Assembly (NCBI GenBank): GCA_023399635.1
Contig: JAEWOP010000004.1
Coordinates: 1-14,554 of the forward strand
Length of the DNA stretch: 14,554 bases
From: Pseudomonadota bacterium
GTDB lineage: Bacteria > Pseudomonadota > Alphaproteobacteria > Rhizobiales > Rhizobiaceae
Direction of reading: 5' to 3'
Shown here: piece by piece, positions 13,034 through 14,554 of the stretch
Position numbering within the stretch: the stretch's first letter is position 1
Layout of the letters: every line of letters begins with the position of its first letter
Notes under the pieces: model-generated
Told to the model about the DNA's origin: nothing
Databases searched by the model: none
Seen by the model: the letters and a program-made list of their open reading frames with translations, nothing else
Position numbers and translations under genes: made by a program

Positions 13034-14514
13034 CGCTTCACCTCCCAGGTCGTCACCCGCTCGCCGCTCACGGGATCCTTGCCATCCTTCAGTTGGATGC
13101 CTTTGGCAGCAAGATCCCCGCGGATCTTGTCGGCTTCGGGGAAGTTCTTCGCCTTCAGCATTTCGAGGCGCATCTGAACGAGCGAATCGACGGCCGATGC
13201 GACGGCCTGGTCGATCTCGGTCTTCTTCGGAACCACGCCAAGCAGCGCGGCGCTCGCGGCAAATTCCGAGAGTTTCCCGGGATCCGCCTTCGCGGCCTGC
13301 GCCAGCGCATGAAGCTCCTGCACCGCGGCGACGGTGTTGAGGTCGTCGCTGAGGGCGGCCAGAACGGCGGCATCCGGCTGGCCTTCCGATCCCTCCGGAA
13401 CAGGCCACTTGGACAGCAGACGCTCCGCCTCCTCAAGCCGCTTGACCGAAAAGTCGATCGGCTCGCGGTAATGCGTCATCAGCATGGCGAGCCGCAGCAC
13501 TTCGCCCGGCCATTTGCGCCCGCCGAACGTCTCGGTATGCAGCAGGTCGTGGATGATGATGAAATTTCCCTCCGACTTCGACATCTTCCGGCCCTCGACC
13601 TGCACGAAGCCGTTATGCATCCAGACACTTGCCATGAGGTCGGTGTCGAAAGCGCAGCAGGACTGGGCGATCTCGTTTTCGTGGTGCGGAAAGATAAGGT
13701 CGAGTCCGCCGCCGTGGATATCGAACTGGTGCGGCCGAGCCTTGCCCTCCGGCGACAACCGGTCCTTGATCTCTTCCCAGAGATAGCGATCCGACATGGC
13801 CGAGCATTCAATATGCCAGCCGGGACGGCCGTAGATGGCGATGCTCTTGCCCTCAAAGGTGAAGCTGGCGGGCCAGCCCGGTTCCGTATCGGCCGAATGC
13901 TTCCACAGCACGAAGTCCGCCGGGTTCATCTTGTGGCCTTCCACCGCCACCCGCGCGCCTGCCTGTTGGTCCTCCAGTCGACGCTTGGAGAGCTGGCCGT
14001 AATCGGCCATCGAGGCGGTGGAAAACAGCACCTCGCGCCCTTCCGAACCCTCCGCCACGTAAGCGTGCCCCTGGTCGAGGAGGCGTTGGATGATCACCGC
14101 CATCTGCTTGATATTGTCTGTCGCGCGCGGCTCGACCGTCGGCGTCAGGCAGCCGAGTGCTGTCACATCCTCGTGGAACTGGCTCTCCGTCTTGCCGGTC
14201 ACGGCCCGGATCGCCTCGTTCAGCGACATCGTGCCGTCGGCAATACCGGCGCCGAAGTCGCGCAGCGCCCGTGCGTTGATCTTGTCGTCGACGTCAGTGA
14301 TGTTGCGCACATAGGTCACCTGATCGGCGCCGTAGATGTGCCGGAGCAGCCGGAAGAGCACGTCGAAGACGATGACGGGACGGGCGTTGCCGATATGGGC
14401 ATAGTCGTAGACCGTCGGGCCGCAGACATAGAGGCGCACGTTCTGCGGATCGATAGGCTGAAAGTCGGCCTTCTCGCGGCTCAGCGTATTGTAGAGCTTG
14501 AGCGTCGTGCTCAT
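13030..14514 (-). CDS. cysS: Cysteinyl-tRNA synthetase
   Basis: Class I synthetase charging tRNA-Cys; cytoplasmic, 494 residues. Visible are the HIGH-type motif YAHIGNAR (38-45), the KMSKS loop (310-314) and the zinc ligands by alignment with E. coli: Cys31 (VCGPT), Cys237 (GWHIECSAM), His277 and Glu281 (PHHENE). The region between Cys237 and His277 is about 15 residues longer than in E. coli (WEEIKDRLSPEGKARP), an insertion I think is common in alphaproteobacteria. A helical DALR-type domain and C-terminal end (VTTWEVKR) are complete. ATG 14514 has GGGAG upstream at about 10 nt. The last four bases overlap the GFA gene in ATGA. Upstream sequence is cut by the window end, so its promoter is not seen. 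Confidence 0.97.
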   Translation of the reverse strand: MSTTLKLYNTLSREKADFQPIDPQNVRLYVCGPTVYDYAHIGNARPVIVFDVLFRLLRHIYGADQVTYVRNITDVDDKINARALRDFGAGIADGTMSLNEAIRAVTGKTESQFHEDVTALGCLTPTVEPRATDNIKQMAVIIQRLLDQGHAYVAEGSEGREVLFSTASMADYGQLSKRRLEDQQAGARVAVEGHKMNPADFVLWKHSADTEPGWPASFTFEGKSIAIYGRPGWHIECSAMSDRYLWEEIKDRLSPEGKARPHQFDIHGGGLDLIFPHHENEIAQSCCAFDTDLMASVWMHNGFVQVEGRKMSKSEGNFIIIHDLLHTETFGGRKWPGEVLRLAMLMTHYREPIDFSVKRLEEAERLLSKWPVPEGSEGQPDAAVLAALSDDLNTVAAVQELHALAQAAKADPGKLSEFAASAALLGVVPKKTEIDQAVASAVDSLVQMRLEMLKAKNFPEADKIRGDLAAKGIQLKDGKDPVSGERVTTWEVKR

Positions 14515-14554
14515 CAGATGTCTTCTCCCAAAGCAAGCGGCCGGGTGGGGCCGG

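Noticed and set aside
13034..13408. Upstream extension of the GFA frame
   Set aside because: It lies wholly within cysS in another frame and is Arg/Gly-rich; ATG 13033 gives the family N-terminus.
14538..14553. CGGCC/GGCCG hairpin upstream of cysS
   Set aside because: A 5-bp GC stem is common at this composition and the region is cut by the window end, so nothing can be concluded.

Overview
This looks like a core chromosomal segment of an alphaproteobacterium, most likely Rhizobiaceae (Rhizobium, Agrobacterium or Sinorhizobium type). The evidence is high G+C with GC-rich third codon positions, and the run Atm1-type ABC exporter, short-form psd, type II pssA, which matches the rhizobial phosphatidylethanolamine locus as I remember it. 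No insertion sequence, phage gene, tRNA, rRNA or CRISPR array is visible. Genus assignment is inference.

Left end (1-1453): the 3' part of an SRAP/YedK-type DNA-protein crosslink protein runs rightward, followed by a LysE/ArgO-type amino-acid exporter. A previously hidden 44-codon gene converges on the exporter from the right. The two facing stop codons lie in opposite arms of one perfect 9-bp hairpin (1305-1327).

Membrane lipid block (1624-5125, all leftward): an Atm1-family ABC exporter, then psd, then pssA. PssA makes phosphatidylserine from CDP-diacylglycerol and serine, and Psd decarboxylates it to phosphatidylethanolamine. psd probably starts at a TTG, because its Shine-Dalgarno sequence lies downstream of the nearby ATG.

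Centre (5257-8675): a membrane-anchored LysM/Ig-like envelope protein (leftward) is divergent from a LOG-family nucleotide phosphoribohydrolase (rightward). The latter converges on a RarD-type EamA transporter (leftward).

Right half (8819-14514, all leftward): cysS, a GFA-family zinc protein, a 30-codon single-membrane-segment protein and possibly a 38-codon ORF form one tight cluster. After a leader of about 220 nt with nested dyad repeats come an unknown multi-pass membrane protein, a proline iminopeptidase and citramalate synthase (cimA, isoleucine precursor route). These last three are packed with gaps of 7 nt and -1 nt.

The large genes are ordinary housekeeping or transport genes. The less ordinary material is the set of small ORFs with good translation signals and several dyad-symmetric intergenic elements. 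I see no convincing evidence of a large novel system.
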